Notes under the pieces: model-generated
What the model saw: the letters and a program-made list of their open reading frames with translations, nothing else
Databases searched by the model: none
What the model was told of the DNA's origin: nothing
Shown: one piece after another, positions 33,928-44,993 of the stretch
Numbering within the stretch: position 1 is the stretch's first letter
Layout of the letters: each line of letters opens with the position of its first letter
Translations under genes and position numbers: made by a program
DNA from: J005 sp964613235
GTDB taxonomy: Bacteria; Pseudomonadota; Zetaproteobacteria; Mariprofundales; Mariprofundaceae
NCBI GenBank assembly: GCA_964613235.1
Contig: CAZTGM010000001.1
Coordinates: forward strand, 23,159 to 87,158
DNA: 64,000 nt
Direction: 5' to 3'

Positions 33928-35199
33928 GTGACGATTTCCGATCTGTCGCTTTCGCTCATCGCAGCGATTCTGCTGGTGCTGTTGATGTTATCAGCCTTCT
34001 TTTCCGGTTCGGAAACCGCCCTCACACGGGCGAGCAAGGCACGCATGAACACGAAACAGAAGGAAGGCAACAAGGGGGCCTATCACGCACTGAAACTGAT
34101 GGAAGCACCGGAGAACATGCTGTCCACGATTCTTTTGGGCAACAATTTTGTCAATATTGCCGCCTCCTCCCTGGCCACAGCACTGTGCCTGTCACTGTTC
34201 GGGGAAGCAGGCATTGCCTATGCAACCATTATCATGACGCTGGTCGTGCTGATCTTTGCCGAGGTATTACCCAAAACTATTGCCGTTGCCAATGCCGAGA
34301 ACTTTGCCTGCAAGGTTGCCGCAACGATGCGCTTTATCCAGTGGCTACTAATGCCGCTGGTCTGGCTGCTGATGCGTCTGATTCAGCTATTCAAACGCAT
34401 GCTACGCATTGCCGATACGGATGAAACACCACTGACCCATAAAGAGTTGTCCACACTGATCGACATTAGCGCCGAATCCGGTGTGCTCGATCAGGCACGC
34501 GAGCAGATGCTTAACAGCAGCCTGCATCTGCACGAAATTCCGGTCAAAGCGCTGATGGTGCCGCGTAAATCCATGCATCTTCTCGATGCCGCGCAAAGCA
34601 TTGAAAAAATCATGCAGGATATCGCCCGGCAACCATTTTCGCGCTATCCCGTCTATCATGGCGAAACCGATCATCTCATCGGTATTGTGCATTTGCGCGA
34701 TATGATCAAACTGGAAGACAAGCAACAATCGCTTGCCGATGCGCTGGTTTGGCAGGAACCAAGTTATATTCCGTCCACGAAAAATGCACTGGCTCAATTG
34801 TTCGACTTCCAGAGCCAGCATCAACACATGGCCATTGTTGTCGATGAATTCGGCGATATTGAAGGCCTGATCACACTGGAAGATATTATCGAGGAAATCG
34901 TTGGCGAAATTCATGACGAATCCGATCGCCCCACCTACTCCGATATGTGGATCCAGCCCGACGGTTCGCTCGTGGCCGCAGCCACGGCCAATCTGCACGA
35001 AATCAATCAGACCATGGACTGGGAGCTGCCCGAGGACGGTGCCAATACCATCGGTGGCCTGATCGTCGCCACACTCGGCGTACAACCGGAAGAAAAGCTG
35101 TGTCTCGTCGTTGCCGATGTGCGCATTGAAATCCTGAGTCTGCGCGATGACTGGATTCAGCGCGTACGCCTATCCGCTGAACCGGCGCAGCAGCATTAA
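33928..35199 (+). CDS. corB: CorB-type CNNM/CBS transporter-like protein
   Basis: 423 residues. The DUF21 (CNNM) membrane domain holds FFSGSETALTRASKAR and LIFAEVLPKTIAV. Two CBS domains follow, from about 200 to 330, with VVDEFGDIEGLITLEDIIEEIVGEI, and then the CorC/HlyC C-terminal domain. Such proteins are linked to magnesium efflux. The start is GTG. It is 19 bp downstream of ypjD. Confidence 0.92.
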   Translation: MTISDLSLSLIAAILLVLLMLSAFFSGSETALTRASKARMNTKQKEGNKGAYHALKLMEAPENMLSTILLGNNFVNIAASSLATALCLSLFGEAGIAYATIIMTLVVLIFAEVLPKTIAVANAENFACKVAATMRFIQWLLMPLVWLLMRLIQLFKRMLRIADTDETPLTHKELSTLIDISAESGVLDQAREQMLNSSLHLHEIPVKALMVPRKSMHLLDAAQSIEKIMQDIARQPFSRYPVYHGETDHLIGIVHLRDMIKLEDKQQSLADALVWQEPSYIPSTKNALAQLFDFQSQHQHMAIVVDEFGDIEGLITLEDIIEEIVGEIHDESDRPTYSDMWIQPDGSLVAAATANLHEINQTMDWELPEDGANTIGGLIVATLGVQPEEKLCLVVADVRIEILSLRDDWIQRVRLSAEPAQQH

Positions 35200-35240
35200 A
35201 TCATCTGCCATGCAGATCACCGGCTTTTTCTGGAACCATC

Positions 35241-36065
35241 ATGCATGAATTGCGCCAGCAGGCCGCAGCATGCCTGCGTGCATGCGATGTCGATGCCAAG
35301 CTCCTGCTGGTGCGCAGGCTGGTTGCCGACCAGACGATACTGACCACCGATACAGCCATCAGCCTGACCGCCGATCCTGTGCTATTAACACCGGGCTGGC
35401 CGGCAAGGCCGACGCTGGTTCCGGGAAGCCGGGTACCCAAACGCGGCTTTGCCACCCAACAGGGGCGGGCGATACTGATGCATGCCATCGCCCATATCGA
35501 GTTCAACGCTATCAATCTGGCACTGGATGCCATCACCCGCTTTGCCGATATGCCGTCAGCCTATTACAGCGACTGGTTAACCGTAGCTGCCGAGGAAGTC
35601 TATCATTTCGAGCTGGTGCGGGCGCATCTGCGCCATCTTGGCGCGGACTATGGTGATTTCCCGGCACATGGCGGCCTGTGGGATATGTGCGAACGCACGG
35701 CAGGCGATGTACTGCATCGTATGGCGCTGGTACCGCGCGTGCTGGAAGCCCGTGGACTGGATGTCACGCCGGGTATTCAGAAAAAACTGGCTGATGCTGG
35801 AGATGCCAATGCCGCAAACCTTCTCGATATCATTCTGCGTGACGAAGTAGGCCATGTTGCCATTGGTTCACGCTGGTTCCGCTATCTCTGCGAACAGCAC
35901 GGCCTCGAACCGGAAGCTACATTCCTCGACCTGCTGCAACGCTACTTCCCTAAAGGGCTGTTTGGCCCGTTCAACCTTGGCGCACGCCGCCAGGCGGGAT
36001 TCTCGGCAACCGAAATCGAACTGCTGACTCGCGATGTTTCCCGCCCAACGACAAGCAACCCCTGA
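35241..36065 (+). CDS. DUF455 ferritin-like protein
   Basis: 274 residues. The core has paired metal-binding patterns: HAIAHIEFNAINLALD, EEVYHFELVRAHL and RDEVGHVAIGS, a di-iron ferritin-like arrangement. The N-terminus carries PGWPARPTLVPGSRVPKRG, conserved in DUF455. The substrate is unknown. It lies 41 bp after corB. Confidence 0.85.
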   Translation: MHELRQQAAACLRACDVDAKLLLVRRLVADQTILTTDTAISLTADPVLLTPGWPARPTLVPGSRVPKRGFATQQGRAILMHAIAHIEFNAINLALDAITRFADMPSAYYSDWLTVAAEEVYHFELVRAHLRHLGADYGDFPAHGGLWDMCERTAGDVLHRMALVPRVLEARGLDVTPGIQKKLADAGDANAANLLDIILRDEVGHVAIGSRWFRYLCEQHGLEPEATFLDLLQRYFPKGLFGPFNLGARRQAGFSATEIELLTRDVSRPTTSNP

Positions 36066-36086
36066 CGATACTGTTCTGAATATCGC

Positions 36087-36572
36087 TCAGTCGCGGAAAT
36101 TGGTAAACATCAGTGGCCGGTCGGCATCCATGCCGCGAATCAGTGCCATGACGGCCTGCAAATCATCGCGCTTTTTACCTGTCACGCGCACCTGGTCACC
36201 CTGAATGGCCGCCTGCACCTTGAGCTTTTCCTGTTTGATCTGCTTGACGATGCTTTTTGCCAACTCCTTGCTGATACCCTGGCGGATCGTAATCAACTGG
36301 CGTTTCGTGCCACCGCTGGCGTCTTCCATCGTGCCGTAATCCAGGCATTTCGGATCAAGTTTGCGGCGCACCAGTTTGCTGCGCAGAATTTCGGTAATCG
36401 TGTTCACCTTGTAATCGTCATCGCCAATGACGGTAATCACGCCATCCGCCAGCTCAATGCTGGCCTTGCTACCCTTGAAATCATAACGCGTGGTGATTTC
36501 CTTGCGCACCTGGTTCACCGCATTATCCATTTCCTGCATATCGGTTTCGCAAACTACATCAAAGCTCGGCAT
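36087..36572 (-). CDS. yajQ: YajQ family nucleotide-binding protein
   Basis: 161 residues. MPSFDVVCETDMQEMDNAVNQ opens the protein, and ITTRYDFKGS and TIRQGISKELAKSIVKQIK are family markers. YajQ proteins bind RNA, and some bind cyclic di-GMP as a regulator. It is the last gene of an fbp-UDG-yajQ unit. Confidence 0.93.
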   Translation of the reverse strand: MPSFDVVCETDMQEMDNAVNQVRKEITTRYDFKGSKASIELADGVITVIGDDDYKVNTITEILRSKLVRRKLDPKCLDYGTMEDASGGTKRQLITIRQGISKELAKSIVKQIKQEKLKVQAAIQGDQVRVTGKKRDDLQAVMALIRGMDADRPLMFTNFRD

Positions 36573-36587
36573 CGTATTCTCCTGTTC

Positions 36588-37292
36588 TCACTGCTCCGTG
36601 TGTTCAACACGCTGACACAATAACTGCAAATCACGCCAGCTGTGCCGTTTCTGCTGCGGCGAACGCAGCAGATAGGCCGGATGATAACTGACCAGCAGTG
36701 GCACGCCATTGAGTTCATGCCAGCGCCCACGCAAGGCCTTCAGCGGCGCATCGGTCTGCAACACCTTTTGCGCCGCTACCCGCCCCAAAAGGCAGATCAC
36801 CTTCGGAGACAGAATCGATAATTGCTGTTCAAACCAGTGATGACAGGCCGCCACTTCATCGGTCTCCGGATCACGATTGGACGGCGGCCGGCACTTGATC
36901 GTATTCATGATATACACCCGACTGCGATCCAGCCCCATGGCCGTGAGCATCTTGTCCAGCAACTTGCCAGCCTTGCCGACGAACGGCTCGCCCTGCAAAT
37001 CCTCATCCCTGCCCGGTGCCTCGCCAATAAATACGATATCGGCTGCCGGATCACCGGTGCCAAACACCACCTTCGTACGCGTCCCGGCCAGCTTGCAAGC
37101 CGTACATGTTTCGGCCTGTGCGGCAAGCTGTCGCATGCGTGCTGCTGCATCCTGCTGAATATCCGCGGCAGTCATCTCATGTTCCTCCGCCGCCGATGGC
37201 AGGGCCAAATCAGCAAGGGAGACCGGCGTCTGCACGCCGATCTCCCTTAAATAGAACGCAGTGAAATCTTCGGATGATTTCGTATTAGACAA
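36588..37292 (-). CDS. Family 4 (Fe-S) uracil-DNA glycosylase
   Basis: 234 residues. Fe-S cysteines: Cys63, Cys66, Cys134 and Cys150. The uracil-binding block is VFIGEAPGRDEDLQGEPFVG, with YHPAYLLR at the end. It removes uracil from DNA. I chose TTG at 37292, overlapping the fbp stop by 8 bp, since FYLREIGV after it resembles the family N-terminus. A GTG at 37235 has a better site (GGGAG at 6 nt) and would drop 19 residues. Confidence 0.9.
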   Translation of the reverse strand: MSNTKSSEDFTAFYLREIGVQTPVSLADLALPSAAEEHEMTAADIQQDAAARMRQLAAQAETCTACKLAGTRTKVVFGTGDPAADIVFIGEAPGRDEDLQGEPFVGKAGKLLDKMLTAMGLDRSRVYIMNTIKCRPPSNRDPETDEVAACHHWFEQQLSILSPKVICLLGRVAAQKVLQTDAPLKALRGRWHELNGVPLLVSYHPAYLLRSPQQKRHSWRDLQLLCQRVEHTEQ

Positions 37293-38229
37293 GCATGTCC
37301 ACCGCACTGGCCGAACCGAGAAAAACCGGCACACGCTGATGCAAACCTTCCGGCTTAACATCCAGCACCGACGCACCATGGCTCATCGCCCTGCCGCCGG
37401 CCTGTTCAACCAGAAAACCCATCGGAATCGCTTCATAGAGCAGACGCAGCTTGCCATTCGGGTTTTTCTCATCAGCCGGGTAAAGGAACACGCCGCCTTT
37501 CAACAGCGTACGGTGCATGTCCGCCACCATCGAACCGACATAACGCATGCCCAGACCCGTCTGTTGTTTCATGGTATTGAACTTCTGCTGCAGATCGTCC
37601 AACCATTTGTCAGCATTCGCCTCGTTCACCGAATAATAGCCGCCGCTTGCCGGCACCCGCATATCCGGATGACTCAGTTCAAAACGTGCCGAAGTCGGGT
37701 TATAGGTAAAACCATGAACGCCCTGCCCGACGGAACAGACCAGCATCGTGGACGGCCCGTACAACACATAACCTGCGGCAATGACATCGCGCCCGGCCTG
37801 CAGCGTATCGCTTTCCAGCGGGGTTTCCGTATTGGCCGTCCTGCGCTTCACGATTGAGAAAATCGTTCCCACGGGGCCATCTATATCGAGATTGGAGGAG
37901 CCATCCAGCGGATCCACCAGCACCAGATAATCGGCATTGGCATATTCCTCAATGACCAGCAAATCTTCCTGTTCTTCCGAGCCCACAGCGCAAACAAAAC
38001 CTGTGGAACGCATTTCCTCGAGGAAAATTTCGTCCGACAACACATCAATCTTCTGCTGCTGCTCGCCCTGCACGTTTTCACCACCGGCAGCCCCCAGCGC
38101 CCCACGAAACACAGCACCGCGCAACAGGTAGGCAATCTCCGTCGCCGCGCGGCCCACTCCCTGAATAATCGGCATCATGGCCGAACCATGCGCACCCTGT
38201 TTGGCAATAGTATTGAGCGTAATCGGCAT
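37285..38229 (-). CDS. fbp: Fructose-1,6-bisphosphatase, class I
   Basis: 314 residues. The metal site is VDPLDGSSNLDIDGPVGT; other marks are KIDVLSDEIF and GYVLYGPSTMLV. It catalyses the committed step of gluconeogenesis and serves the Calvin cycle in autotrophs, but no Calvin-cycle genes are here. A GGAGG is followed by two in-frame ATGs; the second, at 38229, has the better spacing (5 nt). Confidence 0.94.
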   Translation of the reverse strand: MPITLNTIAKQGAHGSAMMPIIQGVGRAATEIAYLLRGAVFRGALGAAGGENVQGEQQQKIDVLSDEIFLEEMRSTGFVCAVGSEEQEDLLVIEEYANADYLVLVDPLDGSSNLDIDGPVGTIFSIVKRRTANTETPLESDTLQAGRDVIAAGYVLYGPSTMLVCSVGQGVHGFTYNPTSARFELSHPDMRVPASGGYYSVNEANADKWLDDLQQKFNTMKQQTGLGMRYVGSMVADMHRTLLKGGVFLYPADEKNPNGKLRLLYEAIPMGFLVEQAGGRAMSHGASVLDVKPEGLHQRVPVFLGSASAVDMLV

Positions 38230-38258
38230 CATTCCCTCCTGACAAAAAATCGCTGAGC

Positions 38259-38287
38259 ATTGTAACATTCCCCTGCCGATTCAGAAA
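38259..38287 (-). promoter_or_regulatory. Candidate promoter for fbp
   Basis: TTTCTG and TACAAT are 17 bp apart on the minus strand, between the tRNA terminator and the fbp start codon, about 30 nt upstream of it. Confidence 0.45.
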
Positions 38288-38294
38288 GGGAAAC

Positions 38295-38326
38295 AAAAAA
38301 GCCCGGCCATGAAGACCGGGCTTTTT
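38295..38326 (-). terminator. Terminator after tRNA-Asp
   Basis: The stem GCCCGG/CCGGGC is flanked by A and T runs that extend the pairing. It separates the tRNA-Val/tRNA-Asp transcript from fbp and can act in both directions. Confidence 0.85.
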
Positions 38327-38335
38327 ATTTATTAG

Positions 38336-38412
38336 TGGCGGAGCGGACGGGACTCGAACCCGCGACCTCCGGCGTGACAGGCCGGCATTCTAACCAACTG
38401 AACTACCGCTCC
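38336..38412 (-). tRNA. tRNA-Asp (GTC)
   Basis: 77 nt including an encoded CCA. The acceptor GGAGCGG pairs with CCGCTCC, the T loop is GGTTCGAGTCC and the anticodon loop CTGTCAC shows GTC. It lies 1 bp after tRNA-Val. Confidence 0.95.
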
Positions 38413-38413
38413 G

Positions 38414-38489
38414 TGGTGGGCGCTGCAGGGATCGAACCTGCGACCTACGGCTTGTAAGGCCGTTGCTCTCCCAGCTGAGCTAAGCGCCC
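38414..38489 (-). tRNA. tRNA-Val (TAC)
   Basis: 76 nt with encoded CCA. Acceptor GGGCGCT/AGCGCCC, D-arm GCTCAGCTGGGAGAGC, anticodon loop CTTACAA. It is paired with tRNA-Asp downstream. Confidence 0.95.
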
Positions 38490-38490
38490 G

Positions 38491-38518
38491 ATAAAAACAA
38501 GGGCCTGTAACAAGCCCC
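38491..38518 (-). terminator. Terminator after hup
   Basis: GGGCTTG and CAGGCCC can pair over a TTA loop (one G-U pair) and are followed by TTGTTTTTAT. It ends the hup transcript just before tRNA-Val, although readthrough into the tRNAs is possible because no clear tRNA promoter fits in the gap. Confidence 0.65.
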
Positions 38519-38566
38519 TGCTTTGGGTGCGCGAACTATAGTCACGCGCCCGGAATATACAATAGT

Positions 38567-38839
38567 TTACTTGACGGCGTCTTTCAGAGCCTTGCCAGCC
38601 TTGAATTTCGGCGCCTTGGATGCCGGTACGTCAATGGTTTCACCGGTGCGCGGATTACGCGCAGTACGCGGACCACGTTCAGCCACCGAGAATGTTCCGA
38701 AACCGACCAGTGATACGGAATCACCGCCTGCAAGCGCACCAGTAATGCCACCAAGTACTGCTTCCACGGCCTTGCCTGCGTCGGCCTTGCTCAAACCTGC
38801 CTGGTCTGCAACCAGACTTACCAATTCTGCTTTGTTCAT
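38567..38839 (-). CDS. hupB: DNA-binding protein HU
   Basis: 90 residues. MNKAELVSLVADQAGLSKAD begins it; the arm GPRTARNPRTGETIDVPASK and the motif FKAGKALKDAV complete a standard HU. It bends DNA and compacts the nucleoid. As in E. coli it is directly downstream of lon, but it has its own promoter. Confidence 0.95.
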   Translation of the reverse strand: MNKAELVSLVADQAGLSKADAGKAVEAVLGGITGALAGGDSVSLVGFGTFSVAERGPRTARNPRTGETIDVPASKAPKFKAGKALKDAVK

Positions 38840-38869
38840 TGTTCCTCCCGCTGATTCGATGGGCTACGA

Positions 38870-38900
38870 ACTATACGTAGACACCCCCATCCTGTGTCAA
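38870..38900 (-). promoter_or_regulatory. Promoter of hup
   Basis: A consensus TTGACA is followed, 19 bp later, by TATAGT on the minus strand; a shifted -10 would shorten the spacer to 16-17. It lies between the lon stop and hup. Confidence 0.6.
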
Positions 38901-38916
38901 CATTTTTTTTTGTTTT

Positions 38917-41352
38917 TTAGTGCGCCATGGCGGATGAATCGTCCTGATAGATATCCAACGCTGCATTGGACGCAAAACTTGCGGCCATACTTACCCCGGA
39001 CGGAAGCCGAGTCAAGGCATGTTCGAGCACCTGATCCATATGCTCCACGGCATGAATCTCAAGACCCTCCAGCACATCGGCTTCGATATCTTTCAGATCC
39101 TTAAGGTTCTCCTGTGGAATCACCACATCAGTTAATCCCCCGCGCTGGGCTGCCAGCAACTTCTCTTTCAGTCCACCAATCGGCAGAGCCTTGCCACGCA
39201 ACGTAATCTCACCGGTCATACAGACATGACGCCTGACCGGGATAGTGGTCAGTGCAGACACCATTGATGTGGCCATAGCCAGTCCGGCCGACGGCCCATC
39301 CTTGGGAATCGCGCCTTCCGGCACATGCACATGGATATCCACCTTCTGATGAAAATCAGGCTTCAACCCCAGCTGCTTGGCCCGCGAACGCACATAGGTC
39401 AAGGCAGCCTGAATCGATTCCTGCATCACATCACCCAGCTGCCCGGTAATCGTCAGTTTGCCCTTGCCTGGCATCAGTGCCGTTTCAATCTGCAACAATT
39501 CCCCGCCAACTTCAGTCCAGGCGAGCCCCGTAACCACGCCCACCTGATCCTCCCGTTCGGCAATACCGAAACGGTATTGTGGTACACCGAGATAGGCCTC
39601 GATATCGGCAGAGGAAAGGGTAATCGGCCGATCTTCCGATTTCGACACCCGAGCCAACGCCACCTTGCGGCAAATCTTGGCAATCTGACGACTCAGATCG
39701 CGCACCCCGGCCTCGCGGGTATAATGCCGGATGATTTCCAGTACGGCATCATCTGCAATATTCAGATCCTCATCCTTCAGACCATGATTCTTTTTCTGCG
39801 TCGGGATCAGATAACGGCAGGCAATGGCCAGTTTTTCATGTTCGGTATAACCAGACAGATGAATGATCTCCATACGATCCCTTAGCGGTGCCGGAATATT
39901 CAGGCTGTTGGCCGTGGTAATAAACATGACCTCTGACAGATCATAATCGACTTCCAGATAATGGTCATTGAAGGTGGCATTCTGTTCGGGATCCAGCACC
40001 TCCAGCAGCGCCGAAGACGGATCACCGCGAAAATCGGAACCCAATTTGTCGATCTCGTCCAGCAAAATCAGCGGATTCTTCACACCGGCCTTTTTCATCG
40101 ACTGAATCACCTTGCCCGGCAATGAGCCAATATAGGTGCGCCGATGACCGCGTATTTCGGCTTCGTCGCGCATACCGCCCAGGCTGATGCGCACAAACTC
40201 ACGATGACTGGCACGGGCAATCGAACGCGCCAGCGAAGTCTTGCCGACACCCGGAGGACCGACAAAACACAGGATCGGCCCCTTCATTTTACGCACCAGC
40301 CGGAGTACAGCCAGGTATTCAAGAATGCGCTGCTTGACCTTTTCCAGACCATAGTGATCCGCTTCGAGAATGGCTTCCGCCTTCTTCAGGTCACGACACA
40401 AACGACTGCGCTTCTTCCAGGGGATTTCCGTCAGCCATTCAAGATAATTGCGAACCACCGTTGCTTCCGCACTCATCGCCGGCATCATTTTCAGGCGCTT
40501 GAGTTCGGTTTCAGCCTTCTCCTTCGCTTCCCTGCTCAGGCCAACACTGTCAATCAGCTTGCCCAGCGTCTCAATATCGCCATTGCCCTCATCTTCACCG
40601 AGTTCTTTCTGAATCGCTTTCATCTGCTCATTCAGATAATACTCGCGCTGACTTTTCTCCATCTGCCGCTTGACCCGCGAACGGATGCGCTTATCAATCT
40701 GCAGCACCTCGATTTCATCTTCCATATGCGCATACAGGCGTTCCAGGCGTTCAATTGAACCAGACATCTCCAGCAGTGCCTGCTTGTCGTCCACCGACAG
40801 ATTCAGATGCGAAGCGATCGTATCAGCCAGCTTGGTCGGATCTTCAATGGCCGCCACGGAAACCATGACCTCCGGTGGCAGCTTCTTGTTCAGTTTTACA
40901 TAGGACTCGAATTTCTGCACAACCGAACGCATGACGCCATCCAGTTCATCGGAAGCTTCTTCCTTCTCCTGCATGACCGAATAGCGTCCGTGCAAACAAC
41001 CATCATGTTCAGCGATATCATCCACATGTACTCTGGGGCCACCCTCAATCAATACCTTAATCGTACCATCCGGCAATTTCAGCAATTGCAGGATATTGCC
41101 CAAACAACCGATCATATACAGATCATCCATGGAGGGGTCATCCACAGCCGCATCCTTCTGCGTTACCAGCAGCACGGTCTTGCCAGCCTTCATGGCCAGC
41201 TCCAGCGCCTGCACGGATTTTTCACGCCCCACAAACAGCGGCACGATCATGTGCGGAAAAACGACAATATCCCGCAGTGGCAACAGCGGTAGTTCACCCT
41301 GTTTTTCCACGCCAGCGGTATTGCCGCCGCTTTCATTAATCCATTCGGCCAA
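38917..41352 (-). CDS. lon: ATP-dependent protease Lon
   Basis: 811 residues. The LON N-domain begins ELPLLPLRDIVVFPHMIVPL. The AAA+ module has GPPGVGKTSLARSIA and LLDEIDKLG. The protease has Ser688 in KDGPSAGLAMA and Lys731 in GGLKEKLLAAQRGG. The start is TTG at 41352, with AAGGAG 6 nt upstream. It lies 44 bp after clpX in a tig-clpP-clpX-lon run that gathers folding and degradation. Confidence 0.96.
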   Translation of the reverse strand: MAEWINESGGNTAGVEKQGELPLLPLRDIVVFPHMIVPLFVGREKSVQALELAMKAGKTVLLVTQKDAAVDDPSMDDLYMIGCLGNILQLLKLPDGTIKVLIEGGPRVHVDDIAEHDGCLHGRYSVMQEKEEASDELDGVMRSVVQKFESYVKLNKKLPPEVMVSVAAIEDPTKLADTIASHLNLSVDDKQALLEMSGSIERLERLYAHMEDEIEVLQIDKRIRSRVKRQMEKSQREYYLNEQMKAIQKELGEDEGNGDIETLGKLIDSVGLSREAKEKAETELKRLKMMPAMSAEATVVRNYLEWLTEIPWKKRSRLCRDLKKAEAILEADHYGLEKVKQRILEYLAVLRLVRKMKGPILCFVGPPGVGKTSLARSIARASHREFVRISLGGMRDEAEIRGHRRTYIGSLPGKVIQSMKKAGVKNPLILLDEIDKLGSDFRGDPSSALLEVLDPEQNATFNDHYLEVDYDLSEVMFITTANSLNIPAPLRDRMEIIHLSGYTEHEKLAIACRYLIPTQKKNHGLKDEDLNIADDAVLEIIRHYTREAGVRDLSRQIAKICRKVALARVSKSEDRPITLSSADIEAYLGVPQYRFGIAEREDQVGVVTGLAWTEVGGELLQIETALMPGKGKLTITGQLGDVMQESIQAALTYVRSRAKQLGLKPDFHQKVDIHVHVPEGAIPKDGPSAGLAMATSMVSALTTIPVRRHVCMTGEITLRGKALPIGGLKEKLLAAQRGGLTDVVIPQENLKDLKDIEADVLEGLEIHAVEHMDQVLEHALTRLPSGVSMAASFASNAALDIYQDDSSAMAH

Positions 41353-41396
41353 ATTAAACTCCTTCAGACATATCGGGGCAGGCAGTCCGCGCCCTG

Positions 41397-42645
<1,249 letters not shown>

Positions 42646-42659
<14 letters not shown>

Positions 42660-43266
42660 CGACACCTCCGACTGCATCCGTTTGCGCACGCGATGTCAGC
42701 ACCTGATCGATGATACCGTAATCGCAGGACTCGTCTGCGGTCAAGAAATAATCGCGCTCCACATCGTCATTGATCTTCTCGAGCGGCTGACCGGTATGCC
42801 CTGCCAGCATCTCATTCAGTCGTTCTTTCAGCTTGAGAATTTCACGTGCATGAATCTCGATGTCCGTTGCCTGCCCCTGAAAACCACCTAATGGCTGGTG
42901 AATCATGATACGCGCATTGGGCAGGGCATAACGCTTGCCAGCAGCACCTGCCGCCAACAAATGCGCACCCATACTGGCCGCCTGGCCGATACACAGCGTC
43001 GAGACATCGCTGCGGATGTATTGCATGGTATCGTAAATGGCCAGCCCGGCCGTCACCAGCCCACCGGGGCTGTTAATATACAGGTAGATATCCTTGTCCG
43101 GCGCTTCCGATTCCAGAAACAGCAACTGGGCAATTACCAGATTGGCCACATGATCATCCACCGGGCCATTCAGGAAGATGATTCTCTCTTTCAGCAGTCG
43201 GGAATAAATATCGAACGAACGTTCACCCCGGGCAGTCTGCTCAACAACAACCGGTACCAGATTCAT
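42646..43266 (-). CDS. clpP: ClpP protease subunit
   Basis: 206 residues. Catalytic triad: Ser99 in GQAASMGAHLL, His123 in ARIMIHQPLGG and Asp172 in DDVERD. AAGGAG lies 5 nt before the ATG at 43266. It degrades proteins unfolded by ClpX. Confidence 0.96.
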
Positions 43267-43307
43267 AATATCTCCTTGATCGCCATCAGCCTCGCACATC
43301 GACAGGT

Positions 43308-44639
43308 TTAAGCCTGTTGTTCATGTTCTTCCTGCCAGGTCGAAAGGGTTTTCCTGATGCTTTTGGTCTTGGCCTGCGAGACAATATAGTCAACACACTT
43401 ACCTTCAAGCAAGCGTTCGCGAATGGACTCGCGCTGATCCTGCTGGCTGCTTACCCACTGTTTGAACTGTTGTTGCTGTTCTTCCGGATAGCGCGCTGCC
43501 TGATGCTCGATATCGGCATCGATCTCCGCATCGCTGACCTGAAGATCCCCTTGCTCGCGTACGGTCTGCAGCAAAATCGACAGTTTTAACCCCCGTTCGG
43601 AACGACGGCGAACTTCGTTTTTAAAGCTTTCGTCCTCAATCATTTCGCGCGTAACTTCCACGCCCTGCTGCTTCATGTTCTGCAGCACGCGCTGTGTGGT
43701 CTCGCGCATATCCTGCGCGACCAGCATTTCCGGCAAGTCGACAGGATTGGCTTCCAGCAGTGCATCCAGTGCCGCATTGGCCGTTGCATCACGCGAAGCC
43801 TGTTCTGCTTCCTCTTCCAGACGCTGTCTGACATCTTCACGCAAGGCTGCCTCATCATCAAAGCCAAGCATCTTCGCCAGATCATCTGCATCTTCTGCAT
43901 GCACCGGTGCTGCCACCGATTTCACAACCGTCTCAAAGCGTGCCTCTTTGCCAGCCAGATGCGCTGCCTGATACTCAGCCGGGAATGTCACCTCGATAAC
44001 GCAATCCTCGCCGGCCTTTTTGCCCAGCAACTGTTCTTCAAAACCGGGGATGAAACGCCCTTCACCCAGCACCAGCGCCACATCTTCGCCGCGCCCGCCA
44101 TCGAACGGTTCACCATTCACGAAACCGACGAAATCGATATGCAGCTGATCGCCCTGCTCAGCGGCACGCTCTGCCTGAATCTCATAACTCACCTGTGATT
44201 TCATCAGCCGCTCAATAACCGCATCGATATCCGCCTGTTCGACTTCAACCTCGGTCTTGTCAAACGTCAGCTTGTTCAGCGCTCCGACATCCACTTTTGG
44301 CCAGGTGGCAATCTTCATGGAAAAAACCAGCCCCTGGCCAGGCTGCAACTGCGGCATATCCAGCTCCGGCTGCACGGCCGGCGTCAATCCGGACTGTTCG
44401 ATGATATCCGCATAATGCTTCTGCAACAGCTCGGATACCGTCTCATCGTGAATTTTGTCTCCCAGCTGTTTTTTCACCACAGCAGGCGGCACCTTGCCAT
44501 GACGAAAGCCCGGCAACTTCACCTGCTGCGAAAGCTTTTTCAGCTGCTCGGCATAAACGGCATCGTACTCGCCCTGCGCAATTGCCACATCAATCCGATG
44601 CTCGCTGGAACCGAGCGCCTTGACTTCAGTTTGAATCAT
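43308..44639 (-). CDS. tig: Trigger factor
   Basis: 443 residues. The ribosome-docking loop GFRHGKVP is at 44-51, then an FKBP-type PPIase domain (QGDQLHIDFVGFVNGEPFDGG) and the long C-terminal helical arms. The ATG at 44639 has GGAGG upstream; the open frame runs further upstream through tRNA-Leu and was cut. It starts the chain to clpP, clpX and lon. Confidence 0.95.
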   Translation of the reverse strand: MIQTEVKALGSSEHRIDVAIAQGEYDAVYAEQLKKLSQQVKLPGFRHGKVPPAVVKKQLGDKIHDETVSELLQKHYADIIEQSGLTPAVQPELDMPQLQPGQGLVFSMKIATWPKVDVGALNKLTFDKTEVEVEQADIDAVIERLMKSQVSYEIQAERAAEQGDQLHIDFVGFVNGEPFDGGRGEDVALVLGEGRFIPGFEEQLLGKKAGEDCVIEVTFPAEYQAAHLAGKEARFETVVKSVAAPVHAEDADDLAKMLGFDDEAALREDVRQRLEEEAEQASRDATANAALDALLEANPVDLPEMLVAQDMRETTQRVLQNMKQQGVEVTREMIEDESFKNEVRRRSERGLKLSILLQTVREQGDLQVSDAEIDADIEHQAARYPEEQQQQFKQWVSSQQDQRESIRERLLEGKCVDYIVSQAKTKSIRKTLSTWQEEHEQQA

Positions 44640-44686
44640 GAATGTTTCCTCCAGAAAACGGATCCGACTTTGCGGATTCCCAGATA

Positions 44687-44770
<84 letters not shown>

Positions 44771-44789
44771 GCATTGCATGCTGCCATGC

Positions 44790-44819
44790 AAAAAAGGGAG
44801 CAAGGCTTGCCTTACTCCC
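44790..44819 (-). terminator. Terminator after tRNA-Lys
   Basis: A long stem (GGGAGTAAGG paired with CCTTGCTCCC, loop CAAG) is followed by six T on the minus strand. It stops the tRNA-Lys transcript before tRNA-Leu. Confidence 0.85.
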
Positions 44820-44827
44820 CTGTGATA

Positions 44828-44903
<76 letters not shown>

Positions 44904-44914
44904 CAACGCGGCGA

Positions 44915-44943
44915 ATCATAGGCATCGCTCATGGCACATGCAA
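44915..44943 (-). promoter_or_regulatory. Promoter of tRNA-Lys
   Basis: TTGCAT and TATGAT are 17 bp apart, with the -10 about 11 nt before the mature 5' end. A GC-rich stretch follows the -10, as at stable RNA promoters under ppGpp/DksA control. Confidence 0.6.
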
Positions 44944-44993
44944 GATGTCATCATGTTCCTGCCGAATACAGGGCAAAGCATGCATTTTATATA

